Assembly: GCA_052379845.1 (NCBI GenBank) | Contig: JBQTCF010000019.1 | Length of the DNA: 64,000 bases | Origin: Roseinatronobacter sp052379845 | GTDB taxonomy: Bacteria; Pseudomonadota; Alphaproteobacteria; Rhodobacterales; Rhodobacteraceae | Reading direction: 5' to 3' (one strand) | Notes under the pieces: generated by a model | The model's database searches: none | What the model was told of the DNA's origin: nothing | Seen by the model: the letters and a program-made list of their open reading frames with translations, nothing else | Made by a program: the position numbers and the translations under genes | Shown here: piece by piece, positions 17,430-26,332 of the stretch | Numbering within the stretch: position 1 is the first letter of the stretch | Layout: every line of letters begins with the position of its first letter

Positions 17430-19809
17430 GGGAAAACACTTTCAGCAACTGGTTGGGACCATTGCGCCACAGCCGGTAGGCGGGCAGCACTGCAGCGGCC
17501 AGCACCGCCAGCGCGGCCCAAACCCCAAGGCGCGCCCAGTCGGCAGGGAACAGCTGCAGTGGCAAGCGCCACCCGAATGCCTGCACATTGATGACCGCAA
17601 GCAAGATTTGCGCCAGCATCACCCCCACAGGCAGGGCAAACACAAGAGTCAGCCCCGCCAGAACCAATGCGCGCGCCAGTTCCAGCGCGGCCAGTTTGCG
17701 TGTGGTCAGCCCCAGCGCCCAAAGCGGCGCAAGTTGCACCAGACGCATGCCCGACAGCGTAACAAGGGCGGCAAACAGCGCGATTGCCGCGACCGAAAGT
17801 GTCAGAATATTCAGCGCGCCGGTAATCAGGAAGGTGCGTTCAAATATCTCCAGTGACAGCGCCTTGGCCTGCGCCTGATCGGTAATTTGCCCGCTTGGCA
17901 GGCCAAAATCATCTTGCAGCGCGGCAATCAGGGCCTGCGGATCCTCGTTGCGCAGGGCAAATTGTATGATGGGGGTGTCTGGCCATGTCGCGTTGAAACG
18001 GGCCTGTGTCAGGATTGCTTGTGCAAGGGGGTTCCCATAGTCGGGATATACGCCCAGAACAGGCATGGCGCCGATGTCAGGCAGGTCCAGTGTTGCACTG
18101 CCAGGGCGCAGGTCGGCGCGCCGGGCAAGCTGTTCGTTGACAAGCACGCCATCACCTGCCGCCAGCCGGTCCCATACCTGCGGCACCGCGTCCAGAAGTG
18201 GCCAGTTGTCGCGGAATGTGGGGTGGTCGGTCATGGCGTAGACCTGCGCGGGGTGACCGGCCAGTGTGGCGTCGATGCGCTGCATGGGCAAAACGGCATC
18301 AGCGCGGTTTTGCAGAAAGTCTTGCAGCGCAAGGGCTTCTTGCTGGCTGCGGGGGGTTACGTTGACCTCGGCCACAAGGCGTAGGTCCAGCCAGCCAATG
18401 AACGTGGCGCGGAAGGACGACACCATGGTGCCCACGCCAATATTGGCCGCCAATGCCAGCAGCAGCGCCATCAGCGCCAGCGACAGGCGCGGCAGGTTCT
18501 GGCGGCTGTCAGCCCAGAACCATTGCGCGACCGGCCCGCGCGCGAACCGCTGCCCCAGCGCCAGCACGCCCGCCAGCACCAGCGGCATGGCCAGCGCCGC
18601 CGCCAGCAGGGCCGCTGCCAGCAGGGTAAACCCTGCGACCAGCCCGCCGCCGGTTTGCGCCAGCACCAGCGCCAAAAGCGCCAGCGCCACCGCAACCCCG
18701 CCCTGCACCCGAAGGGCACGGCCGCCCGCATGGGCCCATGCGCGGGGCTGTGCCGGGGCCAGAACCGGCAGCCGCCACAGCCGCCACAGGGCTTGACCGC
18801 CCGCCAGCGTGGTGCCCGCCAGTGTCATGCCCAGCCCCGCCACCGCCCATGCGGGGTCAAAACGCAAGGTGCCGGGCACAGGGGCACCATACAGCCCGCG
18901 CAACGTGGCCGCCACATCGGGCAGCAGGCTGGCCGCCAATACATATCCAAGCGCCAGCCCCCCCAACCCTGCCAGCATCGCAAACAGGGCCAGTTCAGCG
19001 CCCAGCAACAGCCCCAGACGCGGCAGCGGAACCCCCAGCGCGCGCAAGGTGCGGAACATGGCGCGGCGTTGCTCGAAGGCCAGCCCGATTGCTGAATGCA
19101 CGATGAACAGCCCAACAGCAAAGGCCAGCAACCCGAACGCCGTCAGGTTCAGGTGAAAACTGTCGGTCAGCCCCGCCAGGTCAGCGCCATCATCGGGCAC
19201 CGAAAGGCGCAGCTCGGGGGCCAGGTCGCGCAGCGGTGCCAGCCCGTCGCGTTGGTTGCTGGCAACGCTAAGGCGGGTGACAAACCCGCCCATATCCAGC
19301 AGGGACTGGGCCTGCGCGATGTCCATCAGCACAGTGCCCACGGGGATGGCCTGATTTGCGCGCAGGTCCATGGGGGATGTGCCGATTTCCGCCAGCGTCT
19401 GGGGATGGGCCAATCCCCGCCCTGCCAAGAAGTCTGTTATATCCGCCGTGGCCAGTTCGGTGGCCGTGCCACCTGATGGCGCGGTCAGTGGCTCCAGCCC
19501 CAGAACGGTGATGCGCGCCGCGCCCATGCGCATGCGCCCCTCCACCACAGGGGACACGTCCCAGCCAGCACGGCGCAGGCGGGCGAATTCCGCTTCGGGT
19601 ATCTGGCCAGAGGGGGCGTTGAGCTGCGCGGATGTGCCTTCGCCCAACAGGTTTTCAGCGGTGGCATAGGCCGCGCGCGCCTCGGCGTTCAGGGCCTGAA
19701 CACCGGACCACAGCGCGGTTGCCAAGGCCAGCCCGGCCAACAGCATGGCCAGTTGAAACGGGCTGCGCATCCAGTGCGACAGCAGCGCCTGCAACGCAGC
19801 GCGCGTCAT
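17419..19809 (-). CDS. ABC transporter permease, double FtsX domain
   Basis: 796 residues. One N-terminal helix, a periplasmic domain, a first FtsX domain of three or more helices (about residues 220-330), further helices in the middle, a second periplasmic domain (about 455-640) and a second FtsX domain (about 640-790). This is the two-FtsX layout of macrolide/lipoprotein-type permeases that work by mechanotransmission rather than import. The ATG at 19809 overlaps the ATPase stop by four bases (ATGA); the open frame further upstream lies over the ATPase gene and is discarded. Substrate unknown, probably a lipid or lipoprotein. Confidence 0.88.
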   Translation of the reverse strand: MTRAALQALLSHWMRSPFQLAMLLAGLALATALWSGVQALNAEARAAYATAENLLGEGTSAQLNAPSGQIPEAEFARLRRAGWDVSPVVEGRMRMGAARITVLGLEPLTAPSGGTATELATADITDFLAGRGLAHPQTLAEIGTSPMDLRANQAIPVGTVLMDIAQAQSLLDMGGFVTRLSVASNQRDGLAPLRDLAPELRLSVPDDGADLAGLTDSFHLNLTAFGLLAFAVGLFIVHSAIGLAFEQRRAMFRTLRALGVPLPRLGLLLGAELALFAMLAGLGGLALGYVLAASLLPDVAATLRGLYGAPVPGTLRFDPAWAVAGLGMTLAGTTLAGGQALWRLWRLPVLAPAQPRAWAHAGGRALRVQGGVAVALALLALVLAQTGGGLVAGFTLLAAALLAAALAMPLVLAGVLALGQRFARGPVAQWFWADSRQNLPRLSLALMALLLALAANIGVGTMVSSFRATFIGWLDLRLVAEVNVTPRSQQEALALQDFLQNRADAVLPMQRIDATLAGHPAQVYAMTDHPTFRDNWPLLDAVPQVWDRLAAGDGVLVNEQLARRADLRPGSATLDLPDIGAMPVLGVYPDYGNPLAQAILTQARFNATWPDTPIIQFALRNEDPQALIAALQDDFGLPSGQITDQAQAKALSLEIFERTFLITGALNILTLSVAAIALFAALVTLSGMRLVQLAPLWALGLTTRKLAALELARALVLAGLTLVFALPVGVMLAQILLAVINVQAFGWRLPLQLFPADWARLGVWAALAVLAAAVLPAYRLWRNGPNQLLKVFSHEK

Positions 19810-20480
19810 GCAGGTGCCTGCTGCAACTTGCCGGCACGCAGATGGGCGCGCGCACCGCACCGCGCGGCCAGTCGCGCAGAATGGGTGACCAGCAACAGCG
19901 CCGTGCCAGCCTGCGCGGCCAGTTCCAGCATCAGGTCCAGCACCGCATCGCCGGTGGCTTCATCCAGGTTGCCGGTGGGTTCATCTGCCAGCACCAGCCG
20001 GGGCCGCGCCGCCAGACACCGGCCAATCGCCACGCGCTGTTGTTGCCCGCCCGACAATTGTTCCGGGTAGCGTGCCAGCAACGCGGCCAAGCCAAGGCGC
20101 TGCGTCAGTTCGGCCACAAAATCGGGGTCATGGCGCCCTGCCAGCCGTGCCTGAAATGCCAGATTGGCCGCAACGGTCAGCGACGGGATCAGGTTGAATT
20201 GCTGGAACACCAGCCCGATTGTGTCGCGCCGCAAGGCAGCGCGCGTCATCTCATCGGCTTGCGCGATATTTTGGCCGCCCACCACCACCTTGCCGCTGTC
20301 GAACGGTTCAAGACCGGCGCAGATATGTAGCAAGGTGGATTTGCCGCTGCCGGAATCGCCGGTCAGCGCAAGTGACTGGCCTTGCGGCAGATCAAGGCAG
20401 GCATTGTCCAGAACCTGCACCGCCTCTGGTGCGGGGCCGAAGCTTTTGCACAGGTTTTCTATCGTCAGTGCAGGGGGCAT
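19806..20480 (-). CDS. ABC transporter ATPase, LolD/MacB type
   Basis: 224 residues: Walker A GDSGSGKST (about residue 40), Q-loop FQQFNLIPSLT, signature LSGGQQQR (about 142), Walker B VLADEPTGNLD and the switch His in VTHS. The FQQFNL and DEPTGNLD words are typical of the LolD/MacB branch that pairs with FtsX permeases. First gene of a three-gene operon with the permease and the lipocalin-like protein. The ATG at 20480 (MPPALTIENL) is used. Confidence 0.92.
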   Translation of the reverse strand: MPPALTIENLCKSFGPAPEAVQVLDNACLDLPQGQSLALTGDSGSGKSTLLHICAGLEPFDSGKVVVGGQNIAQADEMTRAALRRDTIGLVFQQFNLIPSLTVAANLAFQARLAGRHDPDFVAELTQRLGLAALLARYPEQLSGGQQQRVAIGRCLAARPRLVLADEPTGNLDEATGDAVLDLMLELAAQAGTALLLVTHSARLAARCGARAHLRAGKLQQAPA

Positions 20481-20611
20481 GTCTGTCTTTCTGGCAAGCG
20501 GGCAGGGTGGCACGGGCAAGGAACGGGCCGCACATGTGTCATGCGTGAAGCGTAGTGTTCCGGTGGCCGAACTCAAGGCAGGGCAGGTCGTGTTTTGGTA
20601 TATTCTGCAAA

Positions 20612-20645
20612 CGCAAAGGCCGGACGGGATGTTCCGTCCGGCCTT
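20612..20645 (-). terminator. terminator after the corrinoid-protein gene
   Basis: A perfect 12-bp inverted repeat (AAGGCCGGACGG at 20616-20627 with 20634-20645). On the minus strand it is followed by a broken U-run (TTTGCGTTT). It lies about 120 bases past the stop at 20769. Confidence 0.6.
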
Positions 20646-20669
20646 GGTGGCTGTCTGGGGGCGCAGATG

Positions 20670-20773
20670 GGCACGTTAGCGCGTTTCGCATTCACGCGAC
20701 CCACTCTAACCTTATGGTGTCGCATGTCGTTTTGCGCAAAACCGGGTCCCACTTTTGCGCGACATGTTCTAAT
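20670..20773. repeat. RIME-like element, copy B
   Basis: Right palindrome: CATGTC (20723-20728) and GCGCAAAA (20734-20741) pair with TTTTGCGC (20753-20760) and GACATG (20761-20766), around the loop CCGGGTCCCAC, with a 5-base bulge GTTTT. The left half (CGCATTCACGCGACCCACTCT) is recognisable but its outer arm has decayed. The last bases include the stop codon of the corrinoid-protein gene (20769-20771). Confidence 0.8.
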
Positions 20774-21470
20774 GTGCCGCCATCTGGTTGTGCTTGCGGG
20801 CGACAAATTCCTTGGCTGTTTCCACCGCGACGGCCGCATCGCGGCAATAGGCATCGGCCCCGATGGCGCGGCCGAATTCTTCGTTCAGCGGGGCGCCGCC
20901 CACCAGCACGATGTAGTCGTCGCGTTTGCCTTGGGCGACCAGCGTGTCAATCACCACCTTCATATAGGGCATGGTTGTCGTCAGCAGCGCCGACATGCCC
21001 AGAATGTCGGGCTGTTCCTTCTCCAGCGCCTCCATGTAGCTTTCGACCGCGTTGTTGATGCCCAGATCAATGACCTCGAACCCGGCGCCTTCCATCATCA
21101 TGGCCACAAGGTTCTTGCCGATGTCGTGAATGTCGCCCTTGACGGTGCCAATCACCATTTTGCCCATGCGCGGCGCGCCTGTTTCCACCAGCAGCGGTTT
21201 CAGGATGAACATGCCCGCTTTCATCGCATTCGCGGCCAGCAGCACTTCGGGCACGAACAAGATGCCATCGCGGAAATCATGGCCCACGATTGTCATGCCA
21301 GCGACAAGCGCCTTGGTCAGGATGTCATAGGGGGTCCAGCCGCGTTCCAGCAGGATGTTGACGCTTTCTTCGATTTCCTCTTTCAGGCCATCGTAAAGGT
21401 CATCCATCATCTGCTCGACAAGTTCGTCGTCAGACAGATCGGCAAGGATGATATCGTCTTCTTCAGACAT
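20769..21470 (-). CDS. corrinoid (cobalamin-binding) protein, likely a part of split methionine synthase
   Basis: 233 residues. An N-terminal helical cap domain (about 20-95) is followed by a Rossmann-like B12 domain with the DxHxxG motif in VKGDIHDIGKN (His about residue 120) and the GGAPLNEEF loop. This equals the cobalamin module of MetH and of methylamine corrinoid proteins. The upstream gene (21626) encodes a homocysteine S-methyltransferase, and no full-length metH is seen. In some Rhodobacteraceae methionine synthase is split into separate proteins, so this is my preferred reading; a role in methylamine or betaine demethylation is the alternative. AAGGGG precedes the ATG. Confidence 0.85.
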   Translation of the reverse strand: MSEEDDIILADLSDDELVEQMMDDLYDGLKEEIEESVNILLERGWTPYDILTKALVAGMTIVGHDFRDGILFVPEVLLAANAMKAGMFILKPLLVETGAPRMGKMVIGTVKGDIHDIGKNLVAMMMEGAGFEVIDLGINNAVESYMEALEKEQPDILGMSALLTTTMPYMKVVIDTLVAQGKRDDYIVLVGGAPLNEEFGRAIGADAYCRDAAVAVETAKEFVARKHNQMAAH

Positions 21471-21625
21471 AGGCTTTACCCCTTAGGACACGCAGTTTCT
21501 GGCGTGTTGGACCACTGATGTGTTTGCTTTCGGACAGATTGCCGCAGTGCACTATTCCATTTGCGACATGCGCCCTGTTTGTGGCGACCAGCGGGCGCGC
21601 ATTCGCGCGATTCCCGGCGGTTTTG

Positions 21626-22669
21626 TCATGTGTCGCGCCGCCTGCGCCCGCCGCCGCGCCCGCCGCCGCGCCCGCGGCGCGGTTCGGCCGCTTCGCCTGC
21701 GGCTTCGGTGCCGTCCAGCGCCGATGAAAACCCGCCAAGGGCTGCAGTGATCTGCTCCAGCGTGGGGCGGGGGCCGCGGTCGCGGGTTTCCAGCGCATGG
21801 CGCATGGCGCGCAGGTGTTCGGGCATGGTGCCGCAGCACCCGCCAATGATTGTCGCCCCGCAGTCACGCGCCAGCACGGCGTAATCTGCCATCAGGGCAG
21901 GCGTGCCGTCATAATGGATGTGCCCGTCATGGTATTTTGGTATGCCTGCATTGCCCTTGGCGATCAGGGGCAAGGTCGCGTTTGCTTCCGCAAAACCCAG
22001 AACCGTCCGCAGCAGGTCCGATGCGCCCACGCCGCAATTCGCCCCAAAGGCCAGCGGGGGTGATTTCAGCTTGCCAACCATCTGCACCATTGCCGCTGAT
22101 GTGACGCCCATCATGGTGCGGCCAGCGGTGTCAAAACTCATGGTGCCGCACCATGGCATGCCGGCAAGGGCGGCGGCTTCTGCGGCGGCCTTGTATTCTT
22201 CGGGGGCGGAAATGGTTTCCACCCACAGCACATCTGCGCCGCCTTCCTTAAGGCCCTCGGCCTGTTCATGGAACATTTCCACGGCCAGTTCGTGGGTCAG
22301 CGCGCCGATGGGTGCCATGATGTCGCCGGTGGGGCCGACAGACCCTGCCACAACAACGGGACGGCCCGCAGCATCGGCCACATCGCGGCCCAGTGCAGCC
22401 CCCAGCCGGTTCAGTTCGCGCACCCGGTTTTGCGCATTATGCAATTTCAGGCGGCTGGCATTGCCGCCGAATGTGTTGGTCAGGAACAGGTCGGACCCGG
22501 CATTGACCGCGTTGCGATACAGCGTGCGAATCTTGTCTTGTTCGTCTGCATTCCACAATTCCGGCGCATCCCCGGACGCCAGCCCCATGTTGAACAGGTT
22601 TGTGCCTGTCGCGCCGTCCGTCAGGATCCAGTCCCGTTCGGCCAGCATTTTCGTTAAGGCATCGGTCAT
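21626..22669 (-). CDS. bmt: homocysteine S-methyltransferase (betaine-homocysteine methyltransferase family)
   Basis: 347 residues. A zinc-dependent TIM barrel: DGATGTNLF near residue 18, TNTFGGN, the first zinc Cys in GANCGVG and the Cys pair in IGGCCGT (about residue 300). It transfers a methyl group to homocysteine. The C-terminus carries a basic Gly/Arg tail (RRGRGGGRGGG, then RRRR), unusual for this enzyme. The ATG at 22669 follows CCGGAG by nine bases; upstream in-frame ATGs lack a spaced ribosome site. The next gene is a corrinoid protein 155 bases away, supporting a split methionine synthase in which that protein is the methyl donor. Confidence 0.88.
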   Translation of the reverse strand: MTDALTKMLAERDWILTDGATGTNLFNMGLASGDAPELWNADEQDKIRTLYRNAVNAGSDLFLTNTFGGNASRLKLHNAQNRVRELNRLGAALGRDVADAAGRPVVVAGSVGPTGDIMAPIGALTHELAVEMFHEQAEGLKEGGADVLWVETISAPEEYKAAAEAAALAGMPWCGTMSFDTAGRTMMGVTSAAMVQMVGKLKSPPLAFGANCGVGASDLLRTVLGFAEANATLPLIAKGNAGIPKYHDGHIHYDGTPALMADYAVLARDCGATIIGGCCGTMPEHLRAMRHALETRDRGPRPTLEQITAALGGFSSALDGTEAAGEAAEPRRGRGGGRGGGRRRRDT

Positions 22670-22806
22670 CAAGCGCATCTCCGGATTGCGAATAGCGGGA
22701 GGCGTTTCCGCACTCCCGCTTTCGTAGGCATGTGCCACATCCGGCAGGATGCGGCAATTTCATATTCCGCATGAAGAACATGCGCGATATTCATATTGGG
22801 GGCGCG

Positions 22807-23118
22807 TCAGCCCTCGGCCAGTTCGGCCTTCGCTTCGCTCAGCATTGTGGCCATCATGCCGCGAATCGTGGCCTCATCTGCTTTGCCCGCAAGGTCCGCG
22901 GCAACTTTGCGCACAACGTCATCATGACCGGCTTCTTCGAAATCGGCGCGGATGACCTCCATTGCATAGGCTTCCGCATCGTCACCCGTTCTGCCCAGTA
23001 AGCCCGCAGCCCACAGGCCCAGTTTCTTGTTGCGGCGGGCCACGGCCTTGAAAACCATTTCCTGATCATGGGCAAACTTGTTTTCAAATGCGCGTTCGCG
23101 GTCGTTCAAAGATGTCAT
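22807..23118 (-). CDS. F1-ATPase inhibitor zeta subunit (DUF1476)
   Basis: A 103-residue, four-helix acidic protein starting MTSLNDRERAFENKFAHD. This is the DUF1476 family, whose Paracoccus denitrificans member is the zeta subunit that blocks ATP hydrolysis by the F1FO-ATP synthase; the N-terminal helix (about residues 1-20) is the inhibitory part in that protein. Start ATG at 23118; a long upstream extension of the frame runs into purC antisense and is discarded. Divergent from purC, so 23119-23304 holds both promoters. Confidence 0.88.
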   Translation of the reverse strand: MTSLNDRERAFENKFAHDQEMVFKAVARRNKKLGLWAAGLLGRTGDDAEAYAMEVIRADFEEAGHDDVVRKVAADLAGKADEATIRGMMATMLSEAKAELAEG

Positions 23119-23304
23119 TGCGGGCCTCGTATTGCGTTGCGTGGACGTGCGATGTTGGAAAACATATGGCGGTTGGGGGCCAGCACTGCAAGACGAAATC
23201 ACTGCCCGAGGGCGCAAACACCGCCGCTTGCAGCGCCAGCGGCGCTGGGATATAGGCAACCAGACGCCGCTGCCCTTCCACTTGTCCCATGATCGGAGAA
23301 TACC

Positions 23305-24066
23305 ATGGCCCGCCGCACCAAAGTTTATGAAGGCAAAGCCAAGGTTTTGTATGAAGGGCCGGAGCCGGGCACGCTGGTTCAATACTTCAAGGATGATGCA
23401 ACCGCGTTCAACGCTGAAAAACGCGACGTGATCGAAGGCAAGGGCGTGCTGAACAACATGCTTTCGGAATTCTTCATGTCGGGGCTGAACCAGATCGGTG
23501 TTCCAACCCATTTCATCAAACGCATCAACATGCGCGAACAGCTTATCCGCGCCGTGGAAATCATTCCGCTGGAAGTGGTGGTGCGCAATGTTGCAGCCGG
23601 GTCTATTTCCAAGCGATTGGGCATTGAAGAAGGCACACCGCTGCCGCGCCCCATTATTGAATTCTATTTCAAGGATGATGCGCTGGGCGATCCGCTGGTT
23701 ACGGAAGACCAGATTCTGGCCTTCAACTGGGCCAGCCATCAGGACCTTGATGACATGGTGTCATTGGCCGTGCGGGTCAATGATTTCATGTCAGGCATTA
23801 TGCTGGCGGTGGGAATCAAGCTGGTGGATTTCAAAATTGAAATTGGCCGCCAGTTCGACGGTGAAATGCAGCGCCTGATTGTCGCAGATGAAATCAGCCC
23901 TGACAGTTGCCGCTTGTGGGACATGAAAACCGGCCAGAAACTGGACAAGGACGTGTTCCGCCGCGATCTGGGCAGCCTGACGGATGCTTATTCCGAAGTT
24001 GCGCGCCGGTTGGGTGTTATGCCCAAATCGCCCACGCCCTTCAACAAACCCAAACTGATGAACTGA
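23305..24066 (+). CDS. purC: phosphoribosylaminoimidazole-succinocarboxamide synthase
   Basis: Joins aspartate to CAIR (SAICAR synthase, step 8 of IMP synthesis). 253 residues, normal length, with KVYEGKAKVLYE at the ATP-binding start, EVVVRNVAAGS and the SPDSCRLWD signature (about residue 195). First gene of a purine group: purS follows after 15 bases, then an alcohol dehydrogenase and purQ. Confidence 0.97.
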   Translation: MARRTKVYEGKAKVLYEGPEPGTLVQYFKDDATAFNAEKRDVIEGKGVLNNMLSEFFMSGLNQIGVPTHFIKRINMREQLIRAVEIIPLEVVVRNVAAGSISKRLGIEEGTPLPRPIIEFYFKDDALGDPLVTEDQILAFNWASHQDLDDMVSLAVRVNDFMSGIMLAVGIKLVDFKIEIGRQFDGEMQRLIVADEISPDSCRLWDMKTGQKLDKDVFRRDLGSLTDAYSEVARRLGVMPKSPTPFNKPKLMN

Positions 24067-24081
24067 AAGGCCCGGACGCCC

Positions 24082-24321
24082 ATGAAACTGCGTGTATTCG
24101 TAACCCTGAAAGCTGGCGTTCTGGACCCCCAAGGCGAAGCGGTGCGCCATGCGCTGGGCGCGCTGGGGTTCGAAGGGGTCAATGGCGTGCGCCAAGGCAA
24201 GATGATTGAACTTGATCTGGCCGAAACCGATGCCGACAAGGCCCGCGCGCAGGCACAGGCCATGTGTGAAAAGCTGTTGGCCAATCCTGTGATCGAAAGC
24301 TTCCAGATCGAACACGCCTAG
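24082..24321 (+). CDS. purS: phosphoribosylformylglycinamidine synthase subunit PurS
   Basis: 79 residues, the small subunit that links PurL and PurQ in the three-part FGAR amidotransferase. Typical PurS words: KAGVLDPQGEAVRHAL (residues 10-25) and ANPVIESF near the end. 15 bases after purC. The stop codon (TAG at 24319-24321) is also the first three bases of RIME-like copy C. Confidence 0.95.
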   Translation: MKLRVFVTLKAGVLDPQGEAVRHALGALGFEGVNGVRQGKMIELDLAETDADKARAQAQAMCEKLLANPVIESFQIEHA

Positions 24322-24425
24322 AGTATGTAGCGTTCACTCGCATTCACGCCACATACTCTAACTTATTGATTTCGTAGGTTCGAGAAGCTCAAAACCGGTT
24401 CCCGCTTTTGAGCAACCTACTCTAA
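24319..24425. repeat. RIME-like element, copy C
   Basis: The best-preserved copy. Left palindrome: TAGAGTATGT (24319-24328) with ACATACTCTA (24351-24360). Right palindrome: GTAGGTT (24374-24380) and GCTCAAAA (24387-24394) with TTTTGAGC (24406-24413) and AACCTAC (24414-24420), loop CCGGTTCCCGC, bulge CGAGAA. The linker CTTATTGATTTC is shared with copy E. It separates purS from the alcohol dehydrogenase. Confidence 0.9.
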
Positions 24426-24489
24426 GGGTTATTGACGCCCCCCCCTCTTTGTGGGCAGCATTGCCGCTAAATATGTGGCGGGGGGCATT

Positions 24490-25527
24490 ATGCGCGCAGC
24501 GGTTTTACGGCAATATCGTCAGGACCTTAGCATCGAAACCGTAGCCGACCCGGTATGCGAGGATGACGGGGTGGTGCTGCAAACGCTGGCTTGCGGGATT
24601 TGCCGGTCTGACTGGCATGGTTGGGTGGGCGAACATCCGCGCGTCAAACCCGGCCAGATACCGGGCCACGAATATTGCGGGCAGGTGGTGGCGGCTGGCC
24701 CGCGCAGTGGCTGGGCCATTGGCGACAAGGTGATCGCGCCCTTTATCCTTGCTTGCGGAACATGCCCTGCCTGCCGGTCTGGGGTGTCCAACACCTGCCC
24801 TGACCAGCGTTTGCCCGGATTTACCGAACCCGGTGCCTTCGCGGAATATGTAGGCGTGCCCCATGCCCATAACCTTGCGCGCCTGCCAGATGGCATGTCG
24901 CCTGTTCTGGCCGCCGGGCTGGGGTGCCGTGTGACAACGGCGTTTCATGCGCTGACCGACCGCGCCGCCCTGCGCCCCGGTGAATGGCTGGCCGTGCATG
25001 GCACGGGCGGTATTGGGCTGGCCACGCTGATATTGGGCCGCGCGCTGGGCGCGCGTGTGGTGGTGGTTGATATTGTCCCTGAAAAGCTGGACCATGCCCG
25101 CGCGCTGGGCGCGGATGCCGCCATTGACGCGCGCACGGGCGATGTGGCGCAGGCCATTCGTGATATTACCGGCGGCGGCGCGCATGTCTCGGTTGAGGCG
25201 CTGGGCATTGCCCAGACCACCAACGCATCGCTGCAGTGCTTGCGGCCCTTGGGGCGGCATGTGCAGGTGGGCATGCCCGTGGGGCATACCGCGCGCATGG
25301 AAATCGACATGAGCGCGGTTTACCAGAAGAACCTTGCAGTTTTTGGCACGCGCGGCATGCCAGCGCATAAATACCCGTCGCTTCTGGGTATGATAGATGC
25401 GGGATTGGTGGATTTCATGCCGATGATTGCGCGGCAGGTGCCCTTGTCGCAGGCAGGCGCGGAACTGGCGCTGTTTGATGGCCCCATGGCGCCTGGTGTT
25501 GCCGTGATTTCCGATTTTGCCGCCTGA
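24490..25527 (+). CDS. zinc-dependent alcohol dehydrogenase (MDR family)
   Basis: 345 residues. Catalytic zinc ligands in CGICRSDWHG and GHEYCG; structural zinc Cys cluster CGTCPACRSGVSNTC (about 90-105); NAD-binding HGTGGIGLATLILG (about 168) with an acidic residue (VVDIVP) at the end of beta-2, favouring NAD over NADP. The substrate is unknown. The ATG at 24490 follows a GGCGGGGGG stretch; an upstream in-frame start at 24451 lacks a typical family N-terminus. It sits between purS and purQ, which are usually adjacent, and is separated from purS by a RIME-like repeat. Confidence 0.87.
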   Translation: MRAAVLRQYRQDLSIETVADPVCEDDGVVLQTLACGICRSDWHGWVGEHPRVKPGQIPGHEYCGQVVAAGPRSGWAIGDKVIAPFILACGTCPACRSGVSNTCPDQRLPGFTEPGAFAEYVGVPHAHNLARLPDGMSPVLAAGLGCRVTTAFHALTDRAALRPGEWLAVHGTGGIGLATLILGRALGARVVVVDIVPEKLDHARALGADAAIDARTGDVAQAIRDITGGGAHVSVEALGIAQTTNASLQCLRPLGRHVQVGMPVGHTARMEIDMSAVYQKNLAVFGTRGMPAHKYPSLLGMIDAGLVDFMPMIARQVPLSQAGAELALFDGPMAPGVAVISDFAA

Positions 25528-25605
25528 ACAGGCCGCTTTCCCTTTGCGCAGGGCGGATATTCGCGCTAAAGCGCGCACAAACCCTGATATGGACGGAGCC
25601 GCGCA

Positions 25606-26274
25606 ATGAAAGCTGCTGTCATCACTTTCCCCGGATCGAATTGCGACCGCGACCTTGCTGTGGCCTTTGAGGGGGCGGGCGCGCAGGTTACGCGCGTTTG
25701 GCACAAGGACACTGAACTGCCCGCAGGAACCGATATCGTGGGCATTCCCGGTGGTTTCAGCTTTGGGGATTATCTGCGCTGCGGGGCCATTGCCGCGCGG
25801 TCGCCCATTGCACGCGCTGTCACCGAATTTGCCGCGCGGGGCGGGCATGTGATTGGCATTTGCAACGGGTTTCAGGTGCTTGTGGAAATGGGGCTGTTGC
25901 CCGGCGCATTGCTGCGCAACACCAACCTGAAATATATCTGCAAACCTGTCGCACTGCGGGTTGTGGCCGAAAATACCGCATTTACTGCCGGTTACACGAC
26001 TGGTGCGCAGATTACAGTTCCAATTGCGCATCATGACGGGAATTATACCGCTGACGCGCAAACCATTGCGCGGCTGCAAGGTGACGGGCGGGTGGCGTTC
26101 ACCTATGTGGATAATCCCAACGGGTCGGCGGCGGATATTGCGGGCGTCCTGTCTGAAAACCGGCGCGTGCTGGGCATGATGCCCCATCCTGAACGCGCGT
26201 TCAGCGCGGTGCATGGCGGGACAGATGGTCGCGCCATGTTTGACGGGCTGATAAGCGCTTTCGCGCCAGCTTAG
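25606..26274 (+). CDS. purQ: phosphoribosylformylglycinamidine synthase subunit PurQ (glutaminase)
   Basis: 222 residues. A class I glutamine amidotransferase: FPGSNCDRD start, nucleophile Cys in GICNGFQ (about residue 87), and the His-Glu pair in MMPHPERAF near the C-terminus. It supplies ammonia to PurL together with PurS. purL is not in the window. ATG at 25606 after CGGAG. Confidence 0.97.
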   Translation: MKAAVITFPGSNCDRDLAVAFEGAGAQVTRVWHKDTELPAGTDIVGIPGGFSFGDYLRCGAIAARSPIARAVTEFAARGGHVIGICNGFQVLVEMGLLPGALLRNTNLKYICKPVALRVVAENTAFTAGYTTGAQITVPIAHHDGNYTADAQTIARLQGDGRVAFTYVDNPNGSAADIAGVLSENRRVLGMMPHPERAFSAVHGGTDGRAMFDGLISAFAPA

Positions 26275-26332
26275 GTGCGGGTGTCCGGCACCACGCTTGA
26301 GGGCGCGCCGCATTCGTCATATTCTGCGCGGC

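Noticed and set aside
24505..26313. A 602-codon open frame antisense to the alcohol dehydrogenase and purQ
   Set aside because: Same reason; both sense genes have complete motifs and the antisense product has no recognisable feature.
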